Position numbers and translations under genes: made by a program | The notes under the pieces: generated by a model | Databases searched by the model: none | Told to the model about the DNA's origin: nothing | Seen by the model: only the letters and a program-made list of their open reading frames with translations | Source of the DNA: a sulfur-oxidizing endosymbiont of Gigantopelta aegis | GTDB taxonomy: Bacteria; Pseudomonadota; Gammaproteobacteria; GRL18 | NCBI RefSeq assembly: GCF_016097415.1 | Contig: NZ_JAEHGE010000001.1 | Span: 3,087,157-3,151,156 of the forward strand | Reading direction: 5' to 3' | DNA length: 64,000 nt | Shown: positions 40,589-50,514 of the stretch, one piece after another | How the letters are laid out: each line of letters begins with the position of its first letter | How positions within the stretch are numbered: the stretch's first letter is position 1

Positions 40589-41348
40589 TCAAACACCTAT
40601 TAAGGCAGGTGTATCACCCACAACGAATAATGATTTAATGTTATGCCAAACCTCTCGATCCCAGTCACCATCTAGAAATGATGCAAAGCCATCACGCTCT
40701 GGTAAACCTTCACAAACTAAAAATGAGGGTTTTATTTCTTCAGAACCTGATGTCCACCAGAAACTATAGGTGGGAAAGGCTTGTTCGATAAAAAATGACT
40801 AATGGCAGGGAATGAACTGAGTGGGTTTGAATTCACCGGATCCATTAGAAAATGGCCTTGAAACCGCTTTTCTTTATGGATTTCATTGATTGCTTCATTG
40901 GGATTAATCCGACTCACAACCGGCTCACCTAATGCAGCAAGACTTTGCTCCAGATCCTCTAATTGAAAATCATCTTCCAGTGTTGATAAGGCAATTTCTT
41001 CAGCTTGCTCCAACCAATGATGACATTCATCAATCAAAGCAACGGGCTTTACCGCTTCGGTGATATGCGATGCAATCGTTAAGGGGAAATAGCGTCCCAC
41101 GCGATCAACACTGGGAATAATGACTCCGACCCAAGCACTTTCCCGCAATTACCATCAGAAAGTATAAACTTCCAAACCGGAGCAACCATAAAATAATCCA
41201 GCCATTGCTCACCGAGTTGTTCCTGACTCGCGGCCATTGCAGTTTGCAGCCAATTATCCCAGGGATCAATAAATGTTCTTGGGAGATTTCTTGAAAGAAA
41301 GTCGCCATGAGTAGGTAACTTGCCATAAAATCCATTTAATTTACTCAT
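40589..41348 (-). pseudogene. tagF: Type VI secretion-associated protein TagF, frameshifted
   Basis: The start MSKLNGFYGKLPTHGDFLSRNLP and then WDNWLQTAMAASQEQLG are classic TagF/ImpM. The frame breaks at about 41143, where three G's stand in place of the four needed (NCG-ESAWVGVIIPSVDRVGRYFPL). It breaks again at about 40790-40795, where T and C runs are each one short (FIEQAFPTYSFWWTSG). The last part reads CEGLPERDGFASFLDGDWDREVW and ends GVstop. The IS inserted at the stop codon, and the IS end TGATGTG supplies a TGA, so the C-terminus is unchanged. TagF is a post-translational repressor of type VI secretion in systems studied. Confidence 0.85.
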
Positions 41349-41427
41349 AAGAGTTTTAAACCTCTTAGATTCAACTCATAAGTGCAACACTATTTGGTTG
41401 TATTTGTGATATTTGCTGGTTTATCGC

Positions 41428-41485
41428 TGGCTCATGAAATTCCGGGGTGGCCGAGCGTAGCGATGGCCACCGAATTTCATGAGCC
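41428..41485. repeat. Hairpin in the leader of the IS30 transposase
   Basis: GGCTCATGAAATTC(c)GGGGTGGCC and GGCCACCGAATTTCATGAGCC pair across the loop GAGCGTAGCGAT. A second, smaller hairpin (AATGGCC...GGCCATT) lies at about 41543-41573, just before the transposase ATG. Such stems may limit read-through translation from outside transcripts. Confidence 0.75.
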
Positions 41486-41597
41486 ACGACGCCTGACGGC
41501 GCTACTAAAAAATCATAAGTACAGCAATGATTTGCTCGAAAAAATGGCCAATTGCTTGTAAAATCGGCCATTTTCTCCTGCAAGAGTAAAGTGACTT

Positions 41598-42593
41598 ATG
41601 AGAACTTACAAGCAATTGACACAAGAACAAAGATACTACATTTCGACTGAGATTAAAAATGGCATTTCCCAGTCTAAAATTGCTCAGGCGATTGAGGTGA
41701 GTAAATCTACTATATGCCGTGAAATTAAACGCAACGCTGGTTTACGTGGCTATCGATTTAAGCAAGCTCAAGAAAAAGCCGTTAAGCGTCGCTACAATGC
41801 TTCTAAAGCAATTAAAATGACGGATGACATGATTGCCCTTATTGATGAAAAGCTTTCACAGCACCAGTGGAGTCCTGAACAGATATCAGGTTGGTTACTG
41901 AATGACAAAATGCTACTTCTTAGCCATGAACGTATTTATCAACACATATGGGATGATAAGAAGCAAGGTGGTGATTTACATCAGTATTTAAGGCGTCAGG
42001 GAAAGAAATACCAAAAGCGTGGTAGTAACGGTAAAAGCAGTCGAGGACAAATAATTAATCGAATTTCCATTGATGACCGTCCTAAGATTGTTGATGATAA
42101 ACGTCGTGTTGGTGACTGGGAAATTGATACAGTGATCGGTAAAGGACACAGTGGTGCTCTGGTCACGATTGTAGAAAGAAAAACGCTTTACACATTAGTA
42201 GCAAGAGTGAATGGCAAACAGGCTGATTGGGTGACACAAGCAACAATACAATTGCTTAAACCCTTTAAAGACAGGCTTCATAGTATTACCGCAGACAATG
42301 GTAAAGAGTTTGCTTATCATGAGCAGGTAAGCAAAGCTCTTGATACAGCATTTTATTTTGCCCACCCTTATTCTTCATGGGAGCGAGGGTTAAATGAAAA
42401 TACTAATGGACTGATTAGACAATATTTTCCTAAAGATACAGACTTTAAAGAAGTGACTGATAAAGAGGTTTACAACATGATGGAAAAACTTAATAATAGA
42501 CCTAGAAAGGCACTCGGCTTTCAAACACCATTCCAGGCAATGAAAAAATCATTTGCAAGAACTGGAATTTCCTGCGTTGCACTTCAGAGTTGA
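41598..42593 (+). CDS. IS30-family transposase
   Basis: A 331-residue DDE transposase, apparently intact. The N-terminal HTH_38 domain reads LTQEQRYYISTEIKNGISQSKIAQAIEVSKSTICREI. The catalytic core has GDWEIDTVIGKGH (first Asp), ITADNGKEFAYHE (second Asp) and YSSWERGLNENTNGLIRQYFPK (Glu), followed by NNRPRKALGFQTP, all diagnostic of IS30. Confidence 0.95.
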   Translation: MRTYKQLTQEQRYYISTEIKNGISQSKIAQAIEVSKSTICREIKRNAGLRGYRFKQAQEKAVKRRYNASKAIKMTDDMIALIDEKLSQHQWSPEQISGWLLNDKMLLLSHERIYQHIWDDKKQGGDLHQYLRRQGKKYQKRGSNGKSSRGQIINRISIDDRPKIVDDKRRVGDWEIDTVIGKGHSGALVTIVERKTLYTLVARVNGKQADWVTQATIQLLKPFKDRLHSITADNGKEFAYHEQVSKALDTAFYFAHPYSSWERGLNENTNGLIRQYFPKDTDFKEVTDKEVYNMMEKLNNRPRKALGFQTPFQAMKKSFARTGISCVALQS

Positions 42594-42669
42594 ATCCGCG
42601 CCTTATATCCGTATCAATTTGGGTCAGTTAAAAAATATTATTTTAGCGGTTTGTTAGTTCAATGACTTG

Positions 42670-45600
42670 TTAATTCAATGAATTGGGCGCTCTATAACGT
42701 TTTAGTAAATTATTACTAAAAGGATTTTTCACACTATTAGCAATTAGTTCAAATTTTGCTTTTTTACCTTCTAATACATAATCAACAATAAAATGATCAT
42801 TTAATTTAGTATTTTGCAGTTCATAATTATCCATTATCCTAAAAAATGCCCACGGACCTTGTTCTTTATAAGCCACTCGATCACCATGTAAATCTTCAAA
42901 GATAATTTTTGCTTCACTATAATCTGTATTACCCGGCCAGGTCATTTTGCTCGGGATTAGGGGGCCATGTTGATAGGTGACTTTTTGATCACCTTGACGC
43001 AATTCAAACCGAGCAATATTAGAATCCAGATACATTGGCCGAAGTGAATAATTAATAGTGGGAAAGTCCTTATCATTTTTGAAGAAAACTTTACGGATAT
43101 TTTCTGCTCGTTCAAATTGTCGCAGGGCTTTATTGCTCACACTAAGAGTAAAACCCTCAACTCGTTTCAAGGTCCATGGCTTCCTTCGAGTATTAACAAA
43201 ATCTTTTAAATAGGTGTTAAAGAAAGTAGACTCTATGCCATCGGGTTTAAAATATTCAGTGAAATCTGCCAATGATGCTTCATTAGTTGCCTTAGAATGC
43301 AAGGGATAACGATCTTTCATGCTGCGTTTATAAAAGGGTATCACACTAGCCTGGTATACAGTATTTAAGTATTTATTAGAATCTTTTAATACCAACCCCC
43401 AAGAGTTTCGGGAAATATCTTTGAGCCATTTTTTCAGTGGTTCAGGTGAACGAGAAGCTAACAATTTAAGTTTACCTACCGGATCTTGCGCTCCCCCCTT
43501 CAATCTATCCTTAGCTAAACGATAGGCGGTTTCGCCATCATCCATCGTGCTGGCGAGATTATTCAAATAACCTTGTAATTCAGCCAATGCCATCATTATT
43601 TCACTCAAATGTGCCGGACGATTATTTTTTTGCTCTATGGTTTTATTCAGATCAAAAAATTGTTTTTCAACAATATCCGTAGGCTGATCAGGTAGGTTAA
43701 TTAAATTTCGATCAGAAGCACGTCTTACCATACGTAATACTGAACCCGTTCGACCAGTCACTTTACGACTTAACTCACTCGCCATTGATTTATTTTTTTC
43801 TAGCATCTCTGTATCAACAGGCAACTGGCTTAAGCGGGTATTTTCAGCGACATTTTCTATCACTCCTCTAAAAGGCGAATAAGGTCCGGTTATTTGTGTT
43901 AATGCCGTAATAGCCTGATTGACATTGGAGAAATTATTAACCGTCAAATCATTGAGGGCATTATTCCAATAACGCGCATAGTCTTCCAGATAGAGTGATT
44001 TAACTTTATCATTAAAAAGAGCAATATCAGCTGAGGTAAAATCACCTTTTTGAGTGCCTAGCACCCAGTTCTCTTGTGCTATTTCTTTAACATAAAGATG
44101 ACTGTCTTTTTTGAAGATATTTTTATAACCATTATAAGTGTATAAATAAGGTATCGAACTAGTGGTACCAGAAAATACCATATTCATTTCCGGGCCGACT
44201 TGTGCCGAAAAGGTAAAGGCTTCATCATTGGCATTTTTTGCTTCGGTCTTAATACGATTATAAATTTGTTGATGCAAGGGGACTTTGCGTAACACCAATC
44301 GTGCTTTTTCTACCAAGGCCTGATTAATGCGAATGGCTGCAAAATCTGAAGACAACAAAACATCTAAATGTGCCTTCAAGTCATCTTGCAGCGTTGCTTC
44401 ACCAGCAAGGTTAGTGCTCCAGTCAAGTTCCATCCATTGATCGATAAATTCTTTTTCAAAACGTTTCGGCAGACTCATCATTAAATATGCTTTTAAGGCT
44501 TCAAATAAATAATCAGGATGACCAATACTTAAACGTATCTGCTCTTCAAGACGATGCTTGAGCGCTGGCATAAAGAGTTGATTTAACTGTTCTATATAGG
44601 CAACATTCATGAGTTCATGAAAATTTTCACCTTGATACAAACCTAGCTTCATTGTTGTTGGTATTGAGTCATCCTTTGGAAAAATGGCATCAGCAGCATT
44701 TAAGCGTTCTAATTGTGCATTGACATCATTGAAGTTAGTTCGCTTTAATCCTATTAAATTCTCATTATATTGAGCCAGTTGCTCATCAACTTCCTTAATG
44801 TTTCTTTCATTGAGTGTAAAACTGGTAGACCAGGCTAAGGCACTTGCCGTCGCAGCTATAATTGCCGTGGCATAAGAGGCACGTTGTAACCAAAGAATTT
44901 TGTTTTCAAAACGACGATTAACGCAGACTAAGTTGGCTTCTGTAAAAATAACTTGTTGTAAAAGGGTTTTTATAAAATAGCTCTTCCCTTGCGATTGCAT
45001 GACCGGCAAGGCCTGGCGATCGATATCAAATGAATCAATTAAATTACCCATTATGCGATCAATTGGTGTCCCTTCTTGAGTACCACTGGTTAAGTATACA
45101 CCGCGTAAATTAGGCCGTTCATGAAAACGAGAAGAAGAAAAAGTTTGTTCAATAAAACTATTCAGTGAGGCTTTTATTGCTTCCAATTGCACTGGAAATT
45201 CAACAATTTTTCCTCTGCGTTGTGGATCACGTTCATAGTTTAATCGCCACAACAGTCTATCATTGACATTTTTAAGTAATAGGTCGAATTGTTCATTGAA
45301 CAAATAGCCCGGCGCTTGTTCAGCATCACCATTAGGGCTATAATTTTCTGGGAATGTCATTCCCCAAACCTGTTCTCTTTCATCACGCCCTAAATCATCA
45401 AAAAATTCCGAAAATCCAGCAATCATATCGCCTTTCGTGATCAGGAGATAAACAGGAAATTGTATATTCAACTGATTTTGTAATTCTAAAAGTCGGCTTC
45501 TTATGGCATGAACATGAGCGGTTCTTTCTTGTTCCGTCTGAGTAAGAATATCTTGAATGCTAATCGCCACCATAACCCCATTGATTGGGCGACGCTTACG

Positions 45601-46230
45601 ATGCTTTTTCAGTAGTTTGAGAAAACCGCCCCAGGCCGCAGAATCATTTGCCGCATGACTATCCTGAGTCGTGTAACGACCCGCAGTATCAATTAGTACA
45701 GCTTCATCAGTAAACCACCAATCACAGTTGCGAGTACCACCAACGCCCTTAACAGCCTCATGGCCATATTTTTCAGCTAATGGAAAACGTAAACCTGAAT
45801 TGATTAGCGCAGTAGTCTTACCTGATCCCGGTGGGCCAATAATGACATACCAGGGTAAATCGTAAATATATTGCTTGCCATTGGTATTTTTTGATGAATG
45901 TTTTAAAACATGCATTGCATCATCAAAACGTTCACCAAGAATTTTTACTTCTTCATCAGAAGCATCTTCATCAACATGACTATCTTCTTTAAGACCTTCA
46001 ATTAATTCTTCATTATTCTTCTTTGCTTGCGCTTGAATGCGCAGGTTATTTAAGCCCCATAATAATAATAGGATCATAATAGTGACCAGGCGTACCGTTT
46101 CTGAGGCCAGTGGTATTTTTCCTGCTATAGCCACAAGGGGGCCAACAAACCAGATTAGAATAGATAGTGCAATAACACCTAATAGTGTTACCAACCATTT
46201 TTTGGTAAAGATTGCTTTTAATGTTTTCAT
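42670..46230 (-). CDS. tssM: Type VI secretion membrane complex protein TssM (IcmF)
   Basis: An intact 1186-residue protein. Two N-terminal membrane helices (about 13-33 and 42-60) are followed by a cytoplasmic NTPase domain with Walker A IIGPPGSGKTTALINSG (about 133) and a Walker B-like LIDTAGRYTTQDS. A third helix (about 452-470) leads to the large periplasmic IcmF-related and DUF1215-type regions, ending in the TssJ-binding C-terminal part (TWPG near residue 1095). TssM with TssL and TssJ forms the trans-envelope complex that docks the baseplate. It overlaps tssL by 4 bp. The IS30 element lies 74 bp after its stop. Confidence 0.94.
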   Translation of the reverse strand: MKTLKAIFTKKWLVTLLGVIALSILIWFVGPLVAIAGKIPLASETVRLVTIMILLLLWGLNNLRIQAQAKKNNEELIEGLKEDSHVDEDASDEEVKILGERFDDAMHVLKHSSKNTNGKQYIYDLPWYVIIGPPGSGKTTALINSGLRFPLAEKYGHEAVKGVGGTRNCDWWFTDEAVLIDTAGRYTTQDSHAANDSAAWGGFLKLLKKHRKRRPINGVMVAISIQDILTQTEQERTAHVHAIRSRLLELQNQLNIQFPVYLLITKGDMIAGFSEFFDDLGRDEREQVWGMTFPENYSPNGDAEQAPGYLFNEQFDLLLKNVNDRLLWRLNYERDPQRRGKIVEFPVQLEAIKASLNSFIEQTFSSSRFHERPNLRGVYLTSGTQEGTPIDRIMGNLIDSFDIDRQALPVMQSQGKSYFIKTLLQQVIFTEANLVCVNRRFENKILWLQRASYATAIIAATASALAWSTSFTLNERNIKEVDEQLAQYNENLIGLKRTNFNDVNAQLERLNAADAIFPKDDSIPTTMKLGLYQGENFHELMNVAYIEQLNQLFMPALKHRLEEQIRLSIGHPDYLFEALKAYLMMSLPKRFEKEFIDQWMELDWSTNLAGEATLQDDLKAHLDVLLSSDFAAIRINQALVEKARLVLRKVPLHQQIYNRIKTEAKNANDEAFTFSAQVGPEMNMVFSGTTSSIPYLYTYNGYKNIFKKDSHLYVKEIAQENWVLGTQKGDFTSADIALFNDKVKSLYLEDYARYWNNALNDLTVNNFSNVNQAITALTQITGPYSPFRGVIENVAENTRLSQLPVDTEMLEKNKSMASELSRKVTGRTGSVLRMVRRASDRNLINLPDQPTDIVEKQFFDLNKTIEQKNNRPAHLSEIMMALAELQGYLNNLASTMDDGETAYRLAKDRLKGGAQDPVGKLKLLASRSPEPLKKWLKDISRNSWGLVLKDSNKYLNTVYQASVIPFYKRSMKDRYPLHSKATNEASLADFTEYFKPDGIESTFFNTYLKDFVNTRRKPWTLKRVEGFTLSVSNKALRQFERAENIRKVFFKNDKDFPTINYSLRPMYLDSNIARFELRQGDQKVTYQHGPLIPSKMTWPGNTDYSEAKIIFEDLHGDRVAYKEQGPWAFFRIMDNYELQNTKLNDHFIVDYVLEGKKAKFELIANSVKNPFSNNLLKRYRAPNSLN

Positions 46231-47360
46231 ACATTAGCCCCTAAAAACAATCCATCATTTAGCATAGTCGATTGTGTTGAACGTTGTGGTGGTCTTACTA
46301 AACGCTCTTTTTTTAGCTCAGATTTTGATTCAGGATGCTTGTCATCAAGTAGAGGCTCATTAGTCTCCAATTCAAGCTGAAGTTCTTCTGGTCCTAGCTT
46401 AATAATCTCATTCAAAACAGGGGTTGATGATTGATCCAGCATATAGGTAAAACTGGAAAACATAGCCAACAAAATAACACCCGATAAAGCACCAACAACC
46501 CATAAAGGGACATAACGAATCAAAGCACCACGTCGGTCAGAAACCCCACGCCAATTAGAAGACAACTCTTTATTGAAATCATTTCTTAAACTGCGCAATT
46601 GTCGATAAAGGTCTTCTCTTAACTGCTCTACCTGACCATGGCCATTATCAATGACTCGATACTTGCCCTGGAAACCAATGCTGATACAGATATACATTAA
46701 TTCCAATATATCTAGATTTTTTGCTGGCTCTTTTAATAAACGTTCTAATAACAAATAAAATTTCTCACCACCCCAGGTTTCCCCATGAAAAAGACTGAGT
46801 AAACTTTGCTGACTCCAATTGCTTTCCTGCCCCCAAGGCGTACTGGCAACAATTTCATCCATTGAAGTACAGATAATATAGCGGGCTTGAAGAATTTTAT
46901 CGTTGACGATGCCCGCACGACTACAATTTATCTCAAACTGTTTAATTTCATCTTGCAGTTTAAATTTAAGCTGTTGCACATCATTGTGCATAATTGAATT
47001 TGATAGTTTGATCATTAATGACAGTAAAGTAGAAGCACAATGAACCAACTCATTTAAACTACTTAAATGTGAATATTGCTCAGACGATTCAGGTGAATTA
47101 TTACCATAATCCTGGCGACTATAATCCTTACTACCATATCCATCAGACTTTGGCATTTGACGATAATCAGCCATGACATCGCGTGATGAAGGTGAATAAT
47201 TCACGGGCGCAGCGGAATTATTCTGCTGTCTATTCTTAAAATTAATTTGCGTTTTATTTGAATCCGTTTCAGAATTAACGCTTGACTGTCTTTTGCCGCC
47301 AGGCCTAGGCCTAACCACAGTATTATCGTTGGGAAAACGAATGACTGTTTTATCATCCAT
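46227..47360 (-). CDS. tssL: Type VI secretion membrane complex protein TssL (DotU family)
   Basis: A 377-residue protein with a long disordered, charged N-terminus (about 1-105) and the DotU domain (about 105-280; LVHCASTLLSLMIKL, CTSMDEIVASTPWG, ETWGGEKFYLLLERL, YICISIGFQGKYRV). A single membrane helix follows (WVVGALSGVILLAMFSSFTYML, about 288-309) with a short periplasmic tail lacking a peptidoglycan-binding OmpA domain. TssL contacts the baseplate protein TssK. The 4-bp overlap with tssM indicates coupling. Confidence 0.93.
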   Translation of the reverse strand: MDDKTVIRFPNDNTVVRPRPGGKRQSSVNSETDSNKTQINFKNRQQNNSAAPVNYSPSSRDVMADYRQMPKSDGYGSKDYSRQDYGNNSPESSEQYSHLSSLNELVHCASTLLSLMIKLSNSIMHNDVQQLKFKLQDEIKQFEINCSRAGIVNDKILQARYIICTSMDEIVASTPWGQESNWSQQSLLSLFHGETWGGEKFYLLLERLLKEPAKNLDILELMYICISIGFQGKYRVIDNGHGQVEQLREDLYRQLRSLRNDFNKELSSNWRGVSDRRGALIRYVPLWVVGALSGVILLAMFSSFTYMLDQSSTPVLNEIIKLGPEELQLELETNEPLLDDKHPESKSELKKERLVRPPQRSTQSTMLNDGLFLGANV

Positions 47361-47397
47361 AATAATTATTATCCATGCTCTTGATTAGTGAAAGTCA

Positions 47398-48530
47398 TCA
47401 GTGCTTAATAGCCCAAAATTCCATATCCAAGTCAGGGAAATTACCGCTGACATGAATTGCAAAGCCACCTGAATTAGCCAATTGTGACCAGGTTTCAGAT
47501 TGACTATCCAATTGAAAATACGTATAGCCAGAGTGATAAGGTATTTGTCGTGGTGCAATTGGTAGCACTTGTATTTTGACACCGGGTAATTGTAAATTAA
47601 CCAGATCTCGTATATGTTCGACTGGACCAATTTTGACCTGTGTTGGAAAGCTGCTACGTACTACTTCATTGGCAATGCTTGCTTTAACCGCAATCACAAA
47701 ATGTGCTGTTTTAAGCAGATTTTTATCATTAATTGCCGCCACACTGATGCCATAATTTCTATCCTGAAGCGGTATTTGGATAGCATTTTGTTCCAGCACC
47801 ATACTCAATGACTGACGTATCCCTGACATGATTTTTGCATAGCAATCCGTTAATGCTTCATGCGTATAAGGTGCGTAAAATTCAGGGCGTCTTGATGAAA
47901 CAGTAAAGGTCGATAATTCACCATAGAGGGATACTAAATTTTGATATAAATACTCAGGGTGTAAAATTTCTTTATCTAATAAGTGCCGAAAAAGTGCCTC
48001 GTTTTTATTAACTAATTGTAAGAGTAAAAAATCAGTAATATCAGAGGTGCCACCCTTGCCTGTTGCAGTAATGCGACCAGCAACTGATTCTGCACGATGA
48101 GATAATAGACTAATGACTTCTTTATGGTAGTTAGTAATATTGGTCGAAGCGCTACTGTCCAAGGTGGTTGGAATGAAATCATCATCCAGGATAATGCTTT
48201 TGTCTGATCTGGATTCGACAATTTTGCAAAGGCTCAGAGCAATAAAATCACCTTTTAAATCATTTTCGGTTAATACGTCAAACTTGAGATAACCCAGATC
48301 AACTCGAGCAATAGAATCATTGCCAACATTATTGTCACGCACATCATGTTCTTCAATAAGAAAACGGGTATTATTTTTTTCCTTGGCCGATTTTTTTTGC
48401 GCCTCAGGAGTCCCCTGTGAACTCACAGGAAGTACAAGATAAACCACCTCATCTTTAATTTGCTCTTCGATATCCAGGATTAGGGGTAACTCATCAGTAT
48501 TTTTAACAGAAAAAACAGTACCATAATGTG
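47398..48530 (-). pseudogene. tssK: Type VI secretion baseplate protein TssK, 5' end missing
   Basis: About 375 codons of TssK remain, from LPHYGTVFSVKNTDELPLIL to the C-terminal domain (PPVQVLPIAPRQIPYHSGYTYFQLD-type end, reads QVLPIAPRQIPYHSGYTYF). TssK proteins normally start about 70-80 residues earlier with a block holding the FLRPQHFQ motif. Here that part is replaced by an IS3 fragment. The first ATG of the open frame lies in IS sequence. The remaining upstream tss genes (tssBC, hcp, tssEFG and others) are not in the window. Confidence 0.88.
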
Positions 48531-49041
48531 GAAGTGATGAACACATTTATGATGAAGTAAAACGTCTGAAAAAAGAATTGGCAAAAGTGATTCAGGAGCG
48601 TGATTTATTAAAAAGGCCACAGCGTACTTTGCAAGGGAAACTTTGTGAAGTACGCATGGATAACTGATCAGGCTAAAGATTACCCGGTAACGATTCTGTG
48701 CCGTTTTATGGATGTTTCCCGTAGTTGCTATTATGATTGGGTTAGCTCTCCTAAAACGGATAGAGAGAAAGAAAATGAAGCGCTTACTGAGCAGCTAAAA
48801 AACTGTTTGAAGACAGTCGCAAGACTTATGGAACCCGTCGTCTTAAAAAGAAAACTGGCTGAAAAAGGCGTTCATATAAGCCGCCGGAGAATTGGTCGAT
48901 TAATGAAAAAAGCCGGTTTGTTTTGTAAAACGAAGAGACGCTTTAAAGCGACGACTAATTCCAAGCATAATAAGCGTATATCTCCAAATTTACTGGAAAG
49001 AGAGTTTACTGTCTCTCAACCTGATCGCTAGTTGACACATC
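48531..49041 (+). mobile_element. IS3-family fragment G
   Basis: Starts inside orfA (GAAGTGATGAACAC), includes the orfA/orfB junction and orfB to SQPDR, then jumps to the terminal GTTGACACATCA. Both the left end and about 1 kb of orfB and tail are lost. The frame 48645-49031 shows the native orfB N-terminus ([22 protein letters not shown]). It truncates tssK. Confidence 0.9.
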
Positions 49042-49133
49042 AGTCATATAGATCAAGATTATCAAAGATAATAAAAAATAACAGACAATGATAAATGTTT
49101 TTTTTTCATAACAATCAAACAATTCAATCCAGT

Positions 49134-49493
49134 TTAATAAAGATCGATTCGGGATGCATAACAATATGTATTATGTTTTTTTTGAGTCATCTACAATTAA
49201 CATTACTTGTTTATTCAAAGCCATTGCTATTTGTGCCTGATCTAATTGTCTAAATGCAATATCCTTATTACCATAGGTTCCATCACAACTAAAAGACACC
49301 CAATTTGCTGGACAATTTAATCCCGAAACTGCAGGTGCTTTGTCCAACAACACCATACAACCACCAAAAAAGAAACATTATCAATTAATATTCTTTTAAT
49401 AGTCACGTTATCAATTATTGAACGTGCAGAAACCGCCACCTGAGAAACACCCAAAACAGCCACTGCAACCAAACCCATTATTAATTTTTTCAT
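49134..49493 (-). pseudogene. Small secreted protein, frameshifted
   Basis: The ATG at 49493 is preceded by GGAGTG. The start MKKLIMGLVAVAVLGVSQVAVSA is a signal peptide. The frame breaks in a T-run near 49366 (six where seven are needed) and again in an A-run near 49178 (eight where seven are needed). Repaired, it is about 119 residues: RSIIDNVTIKRILIDNVSFFGGCMVLL, PANWVSFSCDGTYGNKDIA, MLIVDDSKKHNTYCYASRIDLY. Three or four cysteines and the C-terminal YASRIDL suggest a small conserved periplasmic family, but I cannot name it. Confidence 0.65.
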
Positions 49494-49500
49494 TGTATCA

Positions 49501-49975
49501 CTCCAAAACTTTAAAATTAGAACATTTGTTTGATACTGCTATGAGCGAGTACCGCTTATTGTGTCTATCCGTTTACTTACCGCTTCGCCCACTTATGATG
49601 TAAATGGGAGTAGAAAATGAATATTGAGAAATTTTCTCGTTTATGACCACCCTAGATGGCCATCGAATAACGAATCAAATTAACTTCGTTATTCGGTTAA
49701 TCATTGAAGTTATAGATAATATCATGAACAAGTACTGTTTTATAAGTATTGGTTCTCAGTTTTATCTCTAACTTAGGTACTACTTTAATACGATAAAACG
49801 CTAAATTCTGAGAAGTAATTCAAATTATGATTTATAAATATCAACAAAGCGTCTAAAGTGAGACATAATCGTGGAAATAACATAAATATGTCACTTAATG
49901 ACATGGTTTTACTCAGATTTTGACTTCAATTGAATGTATTTTCTCTTAAAAATCAATGTTGATGAAAAATATTGT
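49501..49975. other. AT-rich intergenic stretch
   Basis: No gene, RNA or repeat recognised. The region is probably degraded accessory DNA. Confidence 0.4.
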
Positions 49976-49979
49976 TTAA

Positions 49980-50135
49980 AATACCCCGTTTTTTAAACTT
50001 AAAGTCAAAAATACGATGACTCAACTCAAAAGTCATGGTTGCTAACTTTGTTTAGCTTTATGTGTTTCTTTCTGTTCAGTTTATAAAGTATAGCTGTATT
50101 TTCATATTGATCAACCAGGTTTAATCTGTGCAAGC
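49980..50135 (-). pseudogene. Relic of a Uma2-family gene
   Basis: About 150 bp align by eye with the 3' half of the Uma2 gene at 55753. Shared strings include AAAGTCAAAAAT, CTCAAAAGTCA, TTTAGCTTTATGT and TATAGC-GTATT-TCATATTG, with many substitutions and indels. No open frame remains. Confidence 0.6.
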
Positions 50136-50161
50136 ATTGTCAATATTTTTGGTTATTAGCA

Positions 50162-50430
50162 TTAAATGGTATCAGTTTTGGTTTTGTTCATAATATTTCT
50201 GATAAATGCTATCAATATGCCAAAGATTAGTCCCAAAAACAAACCTAAAATGACGATTAATGCCCGCTTGGGCTTTATCTTCTTATCCGGGGAAATGCCG
50301 CTTGGTCTAAATGGGCGACTCTTACCGTTTCTGGATCAATGCTTATGCTTTCAAGATAGGCGAGCTTCTTTTCTTTTTCTCTCAGCTCTTTTACGAAAGG
50401 AGTATCATCCGTTCTATTTTTTAATTGTTC
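50162..50430 (-). pseudogene. Wzz-family chain-length determinant, C-terminal fragment
   Basis: Translation leftward from the IS66 end gives EQLKNRTDDTPFVKELREKEKK, LAYLESISIDPETVRVAHLDQAAFP, then a one-base loss in a C-run (about 50288) and PDKKIKPKRALIVILGLFLGLIFGIFI-type sequence with the second membrane helix, ending KTDTIstop. The Pro-Lys-rich segment followed by a terminal helix is diagnostic of Wzz/chain-length proteins of O-antigen or exopolysaccharide export. The N-terminal two-thirds were removed at the IS66 boundary. Confidence 0.8.
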
Positions 50431-50514
50431 GTAAGCGCTTAACCATCTAGCGTTATTCAAAAAATATCTCCCCTGCCTCATAATCAATCCATCGATTAAT
50501 TATGAGGCACATCA

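Larger units (their letters stand above)
37565..40591 (+). mobile_element. IS3-family copy E, interrupted by nested copy F
   Basis: The left end TAATGTGGCTATACTT is at 37565 and the right end GTTGACACATCA ends at 40591. AAC is duplicated at 37562-37564 and 40592-40594. The element is split inside orfB (after VNDALLMAI) by a reverse-oriented copy at 38462-39971 and resumes at 39972 with ATATGGAAGCG. It inserted exactly at the tagF stop codon, upstream of the phosphatase. Confidence 0.93.
41369..42595 (+). mobile_element. IS30-family insertion sequence
   Basis: The ends ATTCAACTCATAAGTGCAAC (41369) and the reverse complement of GTTGCACTTCAGAGTTGAAT (to 42595) form a 20-bp inverted repeat with three mismatches. 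It holds one transposase gene. It sits between tssM and tagF and separates them. No target duplication is obvious. The 190 bp before the transposase contain two strong hairpins. Confidence 0.9.

Noticed and set aside
50166..50450. Rightward hydrophobic ORF
   Set aside because: It is antisense to the Wzz C-terminal fragment, whose reading is much better supported.
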